Source of the DNA: Bradyrhizobium sp. Y36
GTDB taxonomy: Bacteria; Pseudomonadota; Alphaproteobacteria; Rhizobiales; Xanthobacteraceae
Assembly (NCBI RefSeq): GCF_002531575.1
Contig: NZ_NWTI01000021.1
Coordinates: 62,001 to 126,000, forward strand
Direction: 5' to 3'
DNA: 64,000 nucleotides
The notes beneath the pieces were generated by a model. It was not told where the DNA came from. It searched no databases and saw nothing but the letters and a program-made list of their open reading frames with translations. Position numbers and translations under genes: made by a program. The first letter of the stretch is position 1. Each line of letters opens with the position of its first letter. Below are positions 55,753 through 64,000 of the stretch, in pieces.

Positions 55753-57309
55753 ATGAGAGTGGTGAAGAGCCTTTTGCTCGGCACTGCGGCGGGTCTGATC
55801 GCCGTCGGTGGAGCCCAGGCGGCCGATCTTCCGGTCAAGGCCAAGGCGGTCGAGTACGTCAAGATCTGCTCGCTGTATGGCGCGGGCTACTACTACATCC
55901 CGGGGACCGACACCTGCATCAAGCTGGGCGGCTATGTGCGTGCGGAAGTCGCGCTCAACGCCGGCGGTAACTACAGCGCCCAGTACAACGGCGTGTTCGC
56001 GGCCAACAACCGCCTGAACAACTACTATTCGATGCGCGCCCGTGAAGATCTCAACATCGACACGCGCACCTCGACCGAATACGGCGTCGTCCGCACCTAC
56101 TTCGACGCGGTGTTCACCTGGACCACCGGTAACTACGGCGGAACGGGTTCGGCCACCGGCGCGACCCAGTACAGCGGCACGGTCGGCCTCAACGCGGCCG
56201 GCACCGGCCTCACCGGTTCGGGCGGCGGCGCCATCAACGGCACCGACGGCAACCTCTCCGGCGGCGCGCTCGGCGTCTACTACGCCTTCATCCAGTTCGC
56301 CGGCTTCACCATGGGTAAGGCGGTGTCGCAGTTCGACGCGCCCTGGATCAACTATCCCGGCAACAACTTCGACCAGCTCGTCGGCGGCAGCGGCTCCACC
56401 AACGGTGTCGCGCAGTTCACCTACACGGCCGATTTCGGCCAGGGCATCACGGCGGCGTTCTCGGCGCAGGACCAGACGCAGGTCTACCAGACCAGCCTCT
56501 GGAACACGGCCGGCATGTCCACCACCGGCGTGCTCGGCGGTGCGTACGGCTCGAACGACATCGGCGGCAGCCGCTCGCCCGACCTCGTCGCGATGGTTCG
56601 CGTCGATCAGGCCTGGGGCCTGTTCCAGGCGTCGGTCGCAGCGCACGACAACCATGTCGCCTATTACGGCGCCTCCGAAGCCACCGGTCATCCCGAAGAC
56701 AAGTGGGGCTGGGCCGTTCAGCTCGCCTTGGGCATCAAGAACATCCCGACCGGTGCCGGCGACGTGATCAACATCTCGGGCGTCTACACCGAGGGTGCGA
56801 GCCGCTACAACTTCCAGGAGCTGGCTGCGACCAGCTACTCGATGTTCGGCAGCTCGAATGCCGCCTACCAGAGCATCGGCTTCGCCGGCGTGTCCGACGC
56901 GGTGTTCGCGCCGGGCGGCCAGCTCGAGCTGACCAAGACCTACGGCTTCCGGGGTGCCTACACCCACAACTGGAGCCCGTACTGGAACACGGCGCTTTAC
57001 GGCGCGTGGGCTGCGGTCAACTACAGCGGCACCGCGAAGGGCCTGATCTGCGGCAGCGCCGCGTTCGCCACCCTGACCGGCACCTGCAACCCGGACTTCA
57101 ACATCGGCCAGGTCGGTGTCATCACCCGCTGGACGCCGGTGAAGAACCTGACCTTCTCGGCTGACTTCACCTACAGCCACCTCGATCAGAAGTATTCGGG
57201 CGTGATCACGACCGGTGCGCTGACGGGCGTCGCCAAGCCGGCGGCGACCTACCAGCTGAAGGACCAGGACACCTACAGCCTGCTGCTGCGCGCCCAGCGC
57301 AACTGGTAA
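55753..57309 (+). CDS. Outer membrane porin, Porin_2 (Omp2) family
   Basis: A 518-residue porin with signal peptide (about 1-23, ending GGAQA). After it comes the typical start ADLPVKAKAVEYVKICSLYGAGYYYIPGTDTCIKLGGYVRAE (in part) with two Cys that form a disulfide. The rest is beta-barrel-like with aromatic-ended strands and Gly/Ser/Thr-rich loops, ending in the aromatic residue Trp (AQRNW), as outer-membrane proteins need for BAM recognition. ATG 55753 follows GGAGG. Codon use is strongly biased (high expression). A perfect terminator follows. Confidence 0.93.
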   Translation: MRVVKSLLLGTAAGLIAVGGAQAADLPVKAKAVEYVKICSLYGAGYYYIPGTDTCIKLGGYVRAEVALNAGGNYSAQYNGVFAANNRLNNYYSMRAREDLNIDTRTSTEYGVVRTYFDAVFTWTTGNYGGTGSATGATQYSGTVGLNAAGTGLTGSGGGAINGTDGNLSGGALGVYYAFIQFAGFTMGKAVSQFDAPWINYPGNNFDQLVGGSGSTNGVAQFTYTADFGQGITAAFSAQDQTQVYQTSLWNTAGMSTTGVLGGAYGSNDIGGSRSPDLVAMVRVDQAWGLFQASVAAHDNHVAYYGASEATGHPEDKWGWAVQLALGIKNIPTGAGDVINISGVYTEGASRYNFQELAATSYSMFGSSNAAYQSIGFAGVSDAVFAPGGQLELTKTYGFRGAYTHNWSPYWNTALYGAWAAVNYSGTAKGLICGSAAFATLTGTCNPDFNIGQVGVITRWTPVKNLTFSADFTYSHLDQKYSGVITTGALTGVAKPAATYQLKDQDTYSLLLRAQRNW

Positions 57310-57332
57310 GCTTGACGTCCATCGATGCGACA

Positions 57333-57364
57333 AGGCCCCGGCGGGAAACCGCCGGGGCTTTTTT
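57333..57364 (+). terminator. Rho-independent terminator after the porin
   Basis: GCCCCGGCGG, loop GAAA, CCGCCGGGGC, then TTTTTT: a perfect 10-base stem with GNRA loop, starting 25 bases after the stop. Confidence 0.93.
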
Positions 57365-57474
57365 GTGGCGGCTCTCGCAATCCCGATCGCCCTTGCGACG
57401 GACGAAGACGAGCTATGCGATTCAATGGCGTCAAATTAATTTACTTACATGAGTTAGTAAGCTATATAGCTCCT

Positions 57475-57553
57475 GGCCAAATACGAAAGTTGCGGCTCTT
57501 AGCTTCACGCTAAGCCTCCAGAGACCTCCGGCGATGCCCCGCCGGAGGTTTTT
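57475..57553 (+). ncRNA. Candidate small RNA with own promoter and terminator
   Basis: After the porin terminator, an AT-rich stretch holds TATATA (57463-57468), preceded by an imperfect palindrome TTACTTAC-ATGA-GTTAGTAA (57441-57460). Downstream, a first stem (GGCT..TTAGC / GCTAA..GCC, 57494-57516) is followed by a perfect terminator: ACCTCCGGCG, loop ATGCCC, CGCCGGAGGT, TTTT (57524-57553). No open frame of note lies between. The layout is that of an intergenic sRNA of about 80 bases. Exact ends are inferred. Confidence 0.55.
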
Positions 57554-57589
57554 CATTTCCGGATCGCCGCGCGACGCCCGCGCAACGAT

Positions 57590-58066
57590 TTACCCGCGCA
57601 TCATTCGCGCGCGCGAATTCGGCCGGTAGGCGAGGCGGCTGTGGCCGGCGCAATAGGACTGACCGTCGGGCGCGGAATTGCCGCAGAAGCAGAAATCCTC
57701 GGCACCCGGCGTCGAGATTGGCCAGCGGCAGCGGTTCTCCGCCAGCTCCAGCAGCGAGCAGCGATTGGCCTCGTCGATGGGACCTGTGACCGCGGGGGCA
57801 TCGGTCTCGCCGTAGATCGTGGCGAGCATCTCATATTGCAGCCGCGGCACGGCCCGCACCCTTGCCGGCGCCGAGCTTCTGTCCTGAACCTTGCGGTCGT
57901 CGACAGTCCGGCCACGCGTCAGATTGAGGCGGGACAGCTTGCCGATCACGGCGTTGCGGCTGACGCCGATGTCGGCGGCGATCTCGCGGCAGGACAGGCC
58001 GGCCTCGAAATGCTGCTTCAGAAGTTCAATTCGTTCGTCGGTCCAGGTGGGTGAGAGAACAGGCAT
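57590..58066 (-). CDS. gcrA: GcrA-family cell cycle regulator
   Basis: A 158-residue GcrA protein. The N-terminal HTH is WTDERIELLKQHFEAGLSCREIAADIGVSRNAVIGKLSRLNL (in part), the family mark. The C-terminal part carries Cys/His that may bind metal (CSLLELAENRCRWPIS, FCFCGN, YCAGHSRLAY) and contacts RNA polymerase. GcrA with sigma-70 activates cell-cycle genes at methylated GAnTC sites. ATG 58066. It converges with the small RNA candidate, ending about 37 bases from its terminator. Confidence 0.92.
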   Translation of the reverse strand: MPVLSPTWTDERIELLKQHFEAGLSCREIAADIGVSRNAVIGKLSRLNLTRGRTVDDRKVQDRSSAPARVRAVPRLQYEMLATIYGETDAPAVTGPIDEANRCSLLELAENRCRWPISTPGAEDFCFCGNSAPDGQSYCAGHSRLAYRPNSRARMMRG

Positions 58067-58141
58067 TTGTAAACGGTCCCAGGTTGCAGATGTCGGCCAT
58101 CCGCCGCTCGAGATCCGTCCGCTTCGCGCACCGGCGCGCGC

Positions 58142-58339
58142 TCACGTCCTGCCATTGTCGCGGATCGACAAAAGCCCGTCCTTGATGGCGAGACGGATGC
58201 CTTCCTCGATCAGGGTGCGTGCAACGCCGGGAACGCTGGTGCCGTGGGTGCCCTGTCTCACCAACTTCTCCAGGTAGGTGATGGTCGAGAGCGCCAAGGT
58301 TACGGGAATACGGTCAGTCTCGGCTTTTTCGGTGGCCAT
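58142..58339 (-). CDS. Small ribbon-helix-helix-like protein (65 aa)
   Basis: A 65-residue protein: RIPVTLALSTITYLEKLVRQG, then TSVPGVARTLIEEGIRLAIKDGLL. A hydrophobic strand, a helix, a turn and a second helix ending EEGIRLAI fit the CopG/Arc ribbon-helix-helix pattern, so DNA binding is possible. No toxin gene is adjacent. It lies on the same strand as gcrA, 75 bases upstream of it. ATG 58339. Members of this type occur in Bradyrhizobium as conserved hypothetical proteins. Confidence 0.65.
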   Translation of the reverse strand: MATEKAETDRIPVTLALSTITYLEKLVRQGTHGTSVPGVARTLIEEGIRLAIKDGLLSIRDNGRT

Positions 58340-58539
58340 GGCCCGAACGCTAGCCTCTTACTCAGGTACATAAAAGTAACGATTAAGACTCTATTTAGGT
58401 TCGGGGGCGGAAGTCAAATGCAGCTTTGGCTTGACGCTCAGCGCGTTGGAATCGCACGGAAAAATCGCTGCGACTCGGCGCACCGCGCGGAAGTCCGGCA
58501 GCGTTGGGGCGTCGACGGGGCGGGGAGGAGCGGGCCGGC

Positions 58540-59481
58540 TCAGCCGTGCACGATGGCCTTTTCGATCATGCAATGGATGCCTTTGGCGCCGTTGACGGTC
58601 TGGGTCACCCGCAGGTCAGCCGCCAGGCTGCACAGTGTGTAGGCATCCTCGCGCGAGAGGTTTCGCTTCTCGCCGAGCAGCGCGATCATGTCGCGCAGCG
58701 CGCGGACCACGCACTGGTCGAGGTCGGGGTCCATCGCCATGGTCATGTAGTGGGCCGCCGTCTCGGCGCGGGGGTAGTCGAATTTGAGGTCCTTGCGCAG
58801 CGTCAGGCGGAAGCGGCCCTGCAGCGCGGTCTCGATCGCGGTGACGCAGACCTCGCCGTCGCCCTGCACGCCGTGGCCGTCGCCGCAGGAGAACATCGCG
58901 CCGGGCACGAACACCGGCAGATAGAGCGTCGCCCCAGTGCCAAGCTCCTTGTTGTCGAGATTGCCGCCCATCGCGCGCGGAATCAGCGAGGAGATGCGGC
59001 CCCAGCTCGGGGGCGGCGACACGCCCATCACGCCGAAGAAGGGTTTGAGCGGCAGGTCGAGGCCCCACGGCATGCGCCCCACCATCCGCGTCCGGTCGAG
59101 CGGAATGTTGAGGATGCGCGTCTCGTGGAAATCGTCGGGCAGGGTGCCGGACAACGGCTTGATCATGTTCCAGCCCCAATCCTGCCGGAGCTGAACGTCG
59201 AGGATCTCGACCGCGAGCACGTCGCCGGGTTCGGCGCCTTCGATCGCGATCGGCCCGGTGAGGATGTGGCCGGGCAGCATGCGCTCGTTGCTCGCATGAA
59301 CCTCGAACATCTCGGGGGGAATGTGAAACTTGGTGCGGTCGGGAAGCATGTCCGGGCCGCCGCTGATGGTGTCGACGGTGACCTCGTCGCCGCTCGCGAT
59401 GGTGAGGACCGGCTCGAGGGCGGCTTCGAAGAAGCCCCAATGGCAGGTTTTGGGGCTGGAATGCAGGTGATGATGGGTCAT
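58540..59481 (-). CDS. Acetamidase/formamidase family protein
   Basis: A 313-residue FmdA/AmdA-type hydrolase starting MTHHHLHSSPKTCHWGFFEAALEPVLTI. Family marks: GHILTGPIAIEGAEPGDVLAVEILDV (in part), GDGHGVQGDGEVCVTAIETAL with the conserved G-D-x-H and E residues, and the C-terminal DAYTLCSLAADLRVTQTVNGAKGIHCM. These enzymes cleave short amides to ammonia and acid. ATG 59481 is chosen for the family start; an in-frame ATG at 59541 adds 20 residues. No amide transporter genes are adjacent. Confidence 0.9.
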   Translation of the reverse strand: MTHHHLHSSPKTCHWGFFEAALEPVLTIASGDEVTVDTISGGPDMLPDRTKFHIPPEMFEVHASNERMLPGHILTGPIAIEGAEPGDVLAVEILDVQLRQDWGWNMIKPLSGTLPDDFHETRILNIPLDRTRMVGRMPWGLDLPLKPFFGVMGVSPPPSWGRISSLIPRAMGGNLDNKELGTGATLYLPVFVPGAMFSCGDGHGVQGDGEVCVTAIETALQGRFRLTLRKDLKFDYPRAETAAHYMTMAMDPDLDQCVVRALRDMIALLGEKRNLSREDAYTLCSLAADLRVTQTVNGAKGIHCMIEKAIVHG

Positions 59482-59555
59482 GTGCCGCGTCCGGTCGCTT
59501 TCATCAGGCCGGGCTTGACCCGGCGATCGATCCTCTTTCAAGAAGATTTCTGAAG

Positions 59556-60416
59556 ATGGCAGGGCGGGTCAAGCCCTGCGCAGACTGGCACGGCCATTCC
59601 AGCGAGGCTCCCCTGTTTTTCGTTCTGTCCAAGACAATCGGCACCGCGCTGCTGCCGATCAACCTTCTGATCGAGCTCGGCATCGTCTCGCTGCTGCTGA
59701 TGGCGACGCGGTTTGCCGCGTTCGGCCGCAAGCTGGCCGCGACCACGCTGGTGCTGCTGGCGCTGGCGGCGTTCTCGCCGCTCGGCAATCTCCTGATCTA
59801 TCCGCTGGAGTCGCGCTTTCCGGCGTGGGACGCCGCGCGCGGCGCGCCCGACGGCATCATCGTGCTCGGCGGCTCCGTCGACACCGATCTGTCGGCGGCA
59901 CATCGCACGCCGGTCGTCGCGCACGCCGCCGATCGTCTGTTCGCGCCGGCCGAGCTCGCGCGCCGCTATCCGAACGCGCGCATCGTGTTCACCGGGGGCA
60001 CAGCGAACCTTGTCTCCACCGATGCCAGGGAAGCCGACTATTCCGCGCCGATCCTGGAGAATCTCGGCATCCCGAAGGATCGCCTGATCCTCGAGCGCAA
60101 TTCGCGCAACACCTGGGAGAATGCGATCTTCACGAAAGATCTGGTGAAGCCGAAGCCGGGCGAGCGCTGGCTTCTGGTGACGTCGGCGTTTCACATGCCG
60201 CGCTCCATGGGAATCTTCCGCAAGGCCGGATTTGACGTCGAGGCCTATCCGGTGGATTGGCGGATGGGCGGACGTGAGGATCTCTTGTCCTTCACCAACA
60301 TGGGCGCGGATGGACTGGGCCGAACCGAAGTCGCCGTGCGCGAGTGGATCGGCCTCGTGGCTTACCGCCTGATGGGCAGGACCGGCGAGTTGCTTCCGGC
60401 CCCTGCGAAGGACTAG
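59556..60416 (+). CDS. DUF218 / YdcF-ElyC-like membrane protein
   Basis: A 286-residue protein with two N-terminal membrane helices (about residues 30-50 and 60-80) and a DUF218 domain: DGIIVLGGSVD, ARIVFTGGTANL, LERNSRNTWENAIFT and LVTSAFHMPRSMGIFRKAGF. DUF218 proteins (SanA, ElyC) act in envelope biogenesis and may handle lipid carriers. The start is uncertain: the family usually begins near FFVLSKTIG, which is preceded here by CTG and not by a standard start; the ATG at 59556 is the only good one upstream. Confidence 0.85.
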   Translation: MAGRVKPCADWHGHSSEAPLFFVLSKTIGTALLPINLLIELGIVSLLLMATRFAAFGRKLAATTLVLLALAAFSPLGNLLIYPLESRFPAWDAARGAPDGIIVLGGSVDTDLSAAHRTPVVAHAADRLFAPAELARRYPNARIVFTGGTANLVSTDAREADYSAPILENLGIPKDRLILERNSRNTWENAIFTKDLVKPKPGERWLLVTSAFHMPRSMGIFRKAGFDVEAYPVDWRMGGREDLLSFTNMGADGLGRTEVAVREWIGLVAYRLMGRTGELLPAPAKD

Positions 60417-60471
60417 AACGAAGACCGCAAAACAACAACATGCGGTGGAACGCACCGCTCCGGAGGAAGCC

Positions 60472-61254
60472 ATGCAACAGCAAAGCGCAGACCGCATCGA
60501 TCTTGCCGGCCTCGTCGCCGATCTCAACAGCCTGCTGCGGCTGAAGACGACTGTGATCGGCATGAAGCTGTTCGCGCGCGCCGCAGACATGGAGGCGATC
60601 CCGAAGATCCGGCGGCCGAATGCAGTCCACACCACCGATCAGATCGTCAGCATGGCCTCACGGCTCGGCTGGACCGTCGGCATCACCGCCGATGATCTCG
60701 TCGGCGCGCAGTGCCGTGCCGTGATCGGCCTCGCGCCACAGGACGAGAAATGGCTCGCCGGTGAAAACTATGTCGGGGTCTGGCACGGCACCGCGGAGGA
60801 CGCGCGCAAGCGCCAGGAGGCGCTGGATGTGGTTCCGTTCGGACAGTTTCAGGCGCTCGCCGTCAGTCCGCTCGCGAGCGGAAGGCTCGATCCGCCCGAC
60901 ATCTGTCTCGTCTATGCGACGCCCGGGCAGATGATCATCCTGATCAACGGGCTGCAATATACCGGCTACAAGAAATTCGAATGGGGCGTCGTCGGCGAGA
61001 CCGCTTGCGCGGATTCCTGGGGGCGGGCGCTCAAGACCGGGGAGCCCAGCCTGTCCTTGCCATGCTATGCCGAACGGCGCTATGGCGGCGTGCCGGACGA
61101 GGAGATGCTGATGGCCTTGAAGCCTTCGCATCTCGCCAAGGCGGTTCAGGGCATGACGGCGCTGGCCAAGAACGGCCTGCGCTATCCGATTCCGCCCTAT
61201 GGCATTCAAAGCGACGTCCGTGCCGGCATGGGCGTGAGTTACGCGAAAAAGTAA
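60472..61254 (+). CDS. DUF169 protein
   Basis: A 260-residue protein of the DUF169 family: IDLAGLVADLNSLLRLKTTVIGMKLF, AQCRAVIGLA, PPDICLVYATPGQMIILINGLQYTGYK (in part), ADSWGRALKTGEPSLSLPCYAERRYGGVPDEEM and LPYPIPPYGI-like RYPIPPYGIQ. Several conserved Cys could bind metal. Function unknown. GGAGGA lies 5 bases before the ATG at 60472. It is 9 bases upstream of the first of two tandem reductase-like genes, so all three form one unit. Confidence 0.85.
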   Translation: MQQQSADRIDLAGLVADLNSLLRLKTTVIGMKLFARAADMEAIPKIRRPNAVHTTDQIVSMASRLGWTVGITADDLVGAQCRAVIGLAPQDEKWLAGENYVGVWHGTAEDARKRQEALDVVPFGQFQALAVSPLASGRLDPPDICLVYATPGQMIILINGLQYTGYKKFEWGVVGETACADSWGRALKTGEPSLSLPCYAERRYGGVPDEEMLMALKPSHLAKAVQGMTALAKNGLRYPIPPYGIQSDVRAGMGVSYAKK

Positions 61255-61263
61255 GGGACGACC

Positions 61264-62442
61264 ATGAGCTCTGCGAAATTCGACATCGTCGTCTACGGTG
61301 CGACCGGTTTCACCGGCCAGCTCGTCGCCGAATATCTGGCGGCGCATTACAAGGACGACAAGTCCCTGAAATGGGCGATGGCGGGCCGCAGCCTCGACAA
61401 GCTCAAGTCGGTGCGTGATGCGATCGGTGCGTCTGCGGACACGCCGCTGATCGTTGCGGACGCATCCGATGCCACGTCGCTGAAGGCGATGGCGGAGCAG
61501 ACGATGTCGGTGATCACGACGGTCGGCCCGTATCAGCTCTATGGCGAAGAGCTGTTGGCCGCCTGCGTCGCCACCGGCACCGACTATTTCGATCTCTGCG
61601 GCGAGCCGATCTGGATGCGGCAGATGATCGACAAGTACGAGGCGGCGGCGAAAGAGAGCGGCGCGCGCATCGTGTTCTCCTGCGGCTTCGATTCCGTGCC
61701 GTTCGAGCTCGGTACTTTCTTCGTGCAGGAAGAGGCCAAACGCGTGTTCGGCGCACCCGCCGCGCGCGTGAAGGGCCGTGTGCGCGACATGCGCGGCACC
61801 TTGTCGGGCGGTACCGCGGCGAGCGCGAAGGCGACCTTCGATGCGGTGGCCAAGGACATCAGCTTGATCGCGATCCTGAACGATCCGTTCGCGCTGACGC
61901 CGGGCTTCACCGGACCGAAGCAGCCGAAGGGCAACAAGCCGCTGATCGAAGAGGACCTGAACTCCTGGGCTGCGCCGTTCATGATGGCGCTGATCAACAC
62001 CCGCAACGTCCATCGCTCCAACATGCTGATGGGCTTTCCCTACGGGCAGGATTTTGTCTACGACGAGATGGTTCTGACCGGTCCCGGCGAGAAGGGCGAG
62101 TCCAACGCCAAGCGCGTGATGGCCGCCAACGCCGAGAAGACCGGCCCGAGCGCGCCGAAGCCGGGCGAGGGGCCGTCGAAGGAAGAGCGCGAGAACGGGC
62201 TGTTCAATCTGCTCTACGTCGCGATCGCGCCCGACGGCCGCATGGTCCGCGCCGGCGTCACCGGCGACCGCGATCCCGGCTACGGCTCGACCTCGAAAAT
62301 GATCTCCGAATGCGCGATCTGCATGCTGCGCGATGTGACCGACGTCGCGGCCGGCTTCTGGACGCCGGGAGCTGCGATGCAGCACAAGCTGATCAAGCGG
62401 CTGCAGGACAATGCCGGGCTGGCGTTCAGGGTGGAATCGTAA
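61264..62442 (+). CDS. Saccharopine dehydrogenase-like oxidoreductase, tandem copy 1
   Basis: A 392-residue protein with the N-terminal Rossmann motif VVYGATGFTGQLVAEYLA and WAMAGRSLDKL, then TTVGPYQLYGEELLAACVATGTDYFDLCGEP and IVFSCGFDSVPFELGTFF. The layout is that of trans-acting enoyl reductases (mycobacterial Rv2953 type), which reduce intermediates of polyketide-like lipids; the substrate here is unknown. It and the next gene share about 75 percent of residues by eye, so they are a tandem duplication. Confidence 0.87.
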   Translation: MSSAKFDIVVYGATGFTGQLVAEYLAAHYKDDKSLKWAMAGRSLDKLKSVRDAIGASADTPLIVADASDATSLKAMAEQTMSVITTVGPYQLYGEELLAACVATGTDYFDLCGEPIWMRQMIDKYEAAAKESGARIVFSCGFDSVPFELGTFFVQEEAKRVFGAPAARVKGRVRDMRGTLSGGTAASAKATFDAVAKDISLIAILNDPFALTPGFTGPKQPKGNKPLIEEDLNSWAAPFMMALINTRNVHRSNMLMGFPYGQDFVYDEMVLTGPGEKGESNAKRVMAANAEKTGPSAPKPGEGPSKEERENGLFNLLYVAIAPDGRMVRAGVTGDRDPGYGSTSKMISECAICMLRDVTDVAAGFWTPGAAMQHKLIKRLQDNAGLAFRVES

Positions 62443-62447
62443 GGTCG

Positions 62448-63623
62448 GTGTCTCCGAAATTCGACATCGTCGTCTACGGCGCGACGGGGTACACCGGCCA
62501 GCTCGTGGCCGAGTACCTTGCCGCGCAATACGTCGGTGACGGTGCGCCGACCTGGGCGATGGCGGGGCGCAGCAGAGACAAGCTCGCATCCGTTCGCGAT
62601 GCGATCGGTGCGCCCAAGGATACGCCGCTCGTCGTCGCGGACACGGCCGATGCTGCGTCGCTGCGGGCGATGGTCGATCAGGCCAAGCTGGTCGTCAGCA
62701 TCGTCGGCCCATACCAGCTCTATGGCTCCGATCTGCTCGCAGCCTGCGTCGCATCCGGCACCGACTACATGGATCTCTGCGGCGAGCCGATCTGGCTGAA
62801 GCAGATGATCGACAAGCATGAGGCGGCCGCCAAGGCGAGCGGCGCGCGCATCCTGTTCTCCTGCGGCTTCGACTCCATCCCGTTCGAGCTCGGTGCGTTC
62901 TTCGTGCAGGAGGAAGCCAGGCGCGTGTTCGGAACGCCTGTGTCTCGCGTCAAGGGACGCGTCCGCGACCTCAGCTGGAAGTTCTCCGGCGGCACCTCGG
63001 CGAGTGCGAGGCTCACATTCGCGGCGGTCGCGCAGGATCTCAGCCTGGTCTCGATCCTGAAGGATCCCTTCGCATTCACGCCGGGTTTCGAGGGGGCGAA
63101 GCAACCGCGCGGCAACAAGCCCGTTTTCGAAGAGGATCTGCAATCCTGGTCGGCTCCATTCGCGATGGCCATCCTCAACACGCGCAACGTCCACCGCTCC
63201 AACATGCTGATGGGATTCCCCTATGGCCGGGACTTCGTCTACGACGAGATGGTGCTGACGGGCCCGGGCGAGGAAGGCCTGGCCAATGCGAAGCTCGTCA
63301 TGGCCGCCAACAGCGAAAAGACCGGCCCTGAAGCGCTCAAGCCGGGTGAGGGCCCGTCGAAGGAAGAGCGCGACAACGGTCATTACGACCTGCTCTATGT
63401 CGCGATCGCGCCCGACGGTCGTCAGGTTCGCGCGGCGGTGAAGGGCGATCTCGATCCCGGATATGCCTCGACGGCGAAGATGGTTTCCGAATGCGCGATC
63501 TGCCTGCTGCGCGACACGCCCGACGTGCCGGCCGGCCTCTGGACGCCGGGCGCGGCGATGCAGCACAGGCTGATCAAGCGGCTGCGGGATAACGCCGGGC
63601 TGAGGTTCGAGGTGGAGGGGTAG
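62448..63623 (+). CDS. Saccharopine dehydrogenase-like oxidoreductase, tandem copy 2
   Basis: A 391-residue near-copy of the preceding protein: VVYGATGYTGQLVAEYLA, VGPYQLYGSDLLAACVASGTDYMDLCGEP, LFSCGFDSIPFELGAFF, RNVHRSNMLMGFPYG. Start GTG 62448 (MSPKFDI), five bases after the stop of copy 1, with AAGG as a weak ribosome site; this suggests read-through coupling. The main differences from copy 1 lie around residues 175-200 (DLSWKFSGGTSASARLTF against DMRGTLSGGTAASAKATF), possibly the substrate side. Confidence 0.87.
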   Translation: MSPKFDIVVYGATGYTGQLVAEYLAAQYVGDGAPTWAMAGRSRDKLASVRDAIGAPKDTPLVVADTADAASLRAMVDQAKLVVSIVGPYQLYGSDLLAACVASGTDYMDLCGEPIWLKQMIDKHEAAAKASGARILFSCGFDSIPFELGAFFVQEEARRVFGTPVSRVKGRVRDLSWKFSGGTSASARLTFAAVAQDLSLVSILKDPFAFTPGFEGAKQPRGNKPVFEEDLQSWSAPFAMAILNTRNVHRSNMLMGFPYGRDFVYDEMVLTGPGEEGLANAKLVMAANSEKTGPEALKPGEGPSKEERDNGHYDLLYVAIAPDGRQVRAAVKGDLDPGYASTAKMVSECAICLLRDTPDVPAGLWTPGAAMQHRLIKRLRDNAGLRFEVEG

Positions 63624-63642
63624 GTGGCCGCTTCACAGACGC

Positions 63643-63746
63643 TGTCATGCCCCGCGAAGGCAGGGCATCCAGTACGCTGCGGCCTCTCGGTTCAATCACT
63701 GCCGTCTCTGGAATACTGGATCGCCCGCCTTCGCGGGCGATGACAC
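63643..63746. repeat. Palindromic intergenic repeat, family A, copy 3
   Basis: TGTCATGCCCCGCGAAGG on the left and CCTTCGCGGGCGATGACA on the right, with ATCCAGTACGCTGCGGCC, then GAATACTGGATCG in between. It shares the ATCCAGTACG and CTGGAATA pieces with copy 2. It lies between a gene stop and the convergent flavin monooxygenase. Confidence 0.8.
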
Positions 63747-63757
63747 CGAGGTTGCTG

Positions 63758-64000
63758 TTACACCGCCCGCGCGTCATAGGCGTACATGAAATCCATGCTC
63801 TTCGAGCCCAGCGGCAGCAGCCATTTCATCATCTGATTCCTGATCCACGCGCCGGTGGCGCTGAACTCGCGCTTGCTGTTGCCGTTGCGGCGGGCCATCG
63901 CGACGATCTTCTCAGTGCGCGGACGGCGTTCGGCCTCGAAGGCCTGGAAGGTGGCGCCGAGCTCCTGGCCGTCCTGCATCAGGCGGGCGAGCCGCATCGC
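63758..64000 (-). CDS. FAD-dependent monooxygenase, C-terminal fragment (cut by window edge)
   Basis: The last 80 or so residues of a class A flavin monooxygenase: ARLMQDG, LGATFQAFEAERRPRTEKIVAMAR, NGNSKREFS and ending FMYAYDARAV. The segment Y/F-E-x-x-R-R-P-R is typical of the final helices of salicylate hydroxylase/UbiH-type enzymes, after the FAD site. The N-terminal FAD motifs are right of the window, so neither substrate nor start is known. Confidence 0.8.
   Translation of the reverse strand, partial: AMRLARLMQDGQELGATFQAFEAERRPRTEKIVAMARRNGNSKREFSATGAWIRNQMMKWLLPLGSKSMDFMYAYDARAV

Overview
The window is from a high-GC alphaproteobacterium, most likely Bradyrhizobium or a close relative. 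The gene order glyA-nrdR-ribD-ribE-ribH-nusB-thiL-hppA, the block bamE / cytochrome bc1 chaperone / DUF177 / plsX-fabH-ihfA-merR / tRNA-Pro, a magnesium-type HemB, an LdtR-type MarR regulator, GcrA, a Porin_2 porin and several families of palindromic intergenic repeats all point that way. This identification rests on content and is not a database match.

Layout. 1-5,900: the end of a GMC oxidoreductase, then an accessory stretch of small proteins, an alpha/beta hydrolase, a receiver-only response regulator and a histidine kinase whose catalytic end is frameshifted. Three genes here carry GGAAC-N16/17-CGTT promoters, the pattern of the alphaproteobacterial general stress sigma factor EcfG. 6,000-17,000: metal and small-molecule export (chrA with a rhodanese-chrB fusion, dmeF, mntH with a Mur-like operator, DMT and MFS transporters), a metallo-beta-lactamase hydrolase and a class III cyclase. 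17,493-25,228: four co-directional genes, two of the three junctions being ATGA overlaps, that encode a zinc-ribbon/cyclase/ATPase/TPR regulator, an atypical P450, an uncharacterised membrane protein and a DyP-type peroxidase. 25,300-30,500: bpt, an RDD protein, hemB, ldtR and small proteins.

30,776-46,891 is core genome: one-carbon metabolism, control of ribonucleotide reductase, riboflavin and thiamine cofactor synthesis, H+-pyrophosphatase, outer-membrane assembly, fatty acid and phospholipid initiation and IHF-alpha, ending in tRNA-Pro(GGG). Immediately after the tRNA lies a compact accessory block (46,999-49,800): DUF4238 protein, small membrane protein, HEPN-like protein, HNH nuclease, a tiny ribbon-helix-helix-like reading frame, and a phage terminase remnant on the other strand. 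It resembles a tRNA-linked island and may be a defence module.

50,000-64,000: a TetR/hydrolase pair, an SDR enzyme, a hydrolase-fold protein lacking its nucleophile, a MarR regulator, a large porin followed by a probable small RNA with its own terminator, gcrA, an acetamidase/formamidase, a DUF218 protein, and a DUF169 gene followed by tandem duplicated saccharopine-dehydrogenase-like genes. A flavin monooxygenase runs off the right edge.
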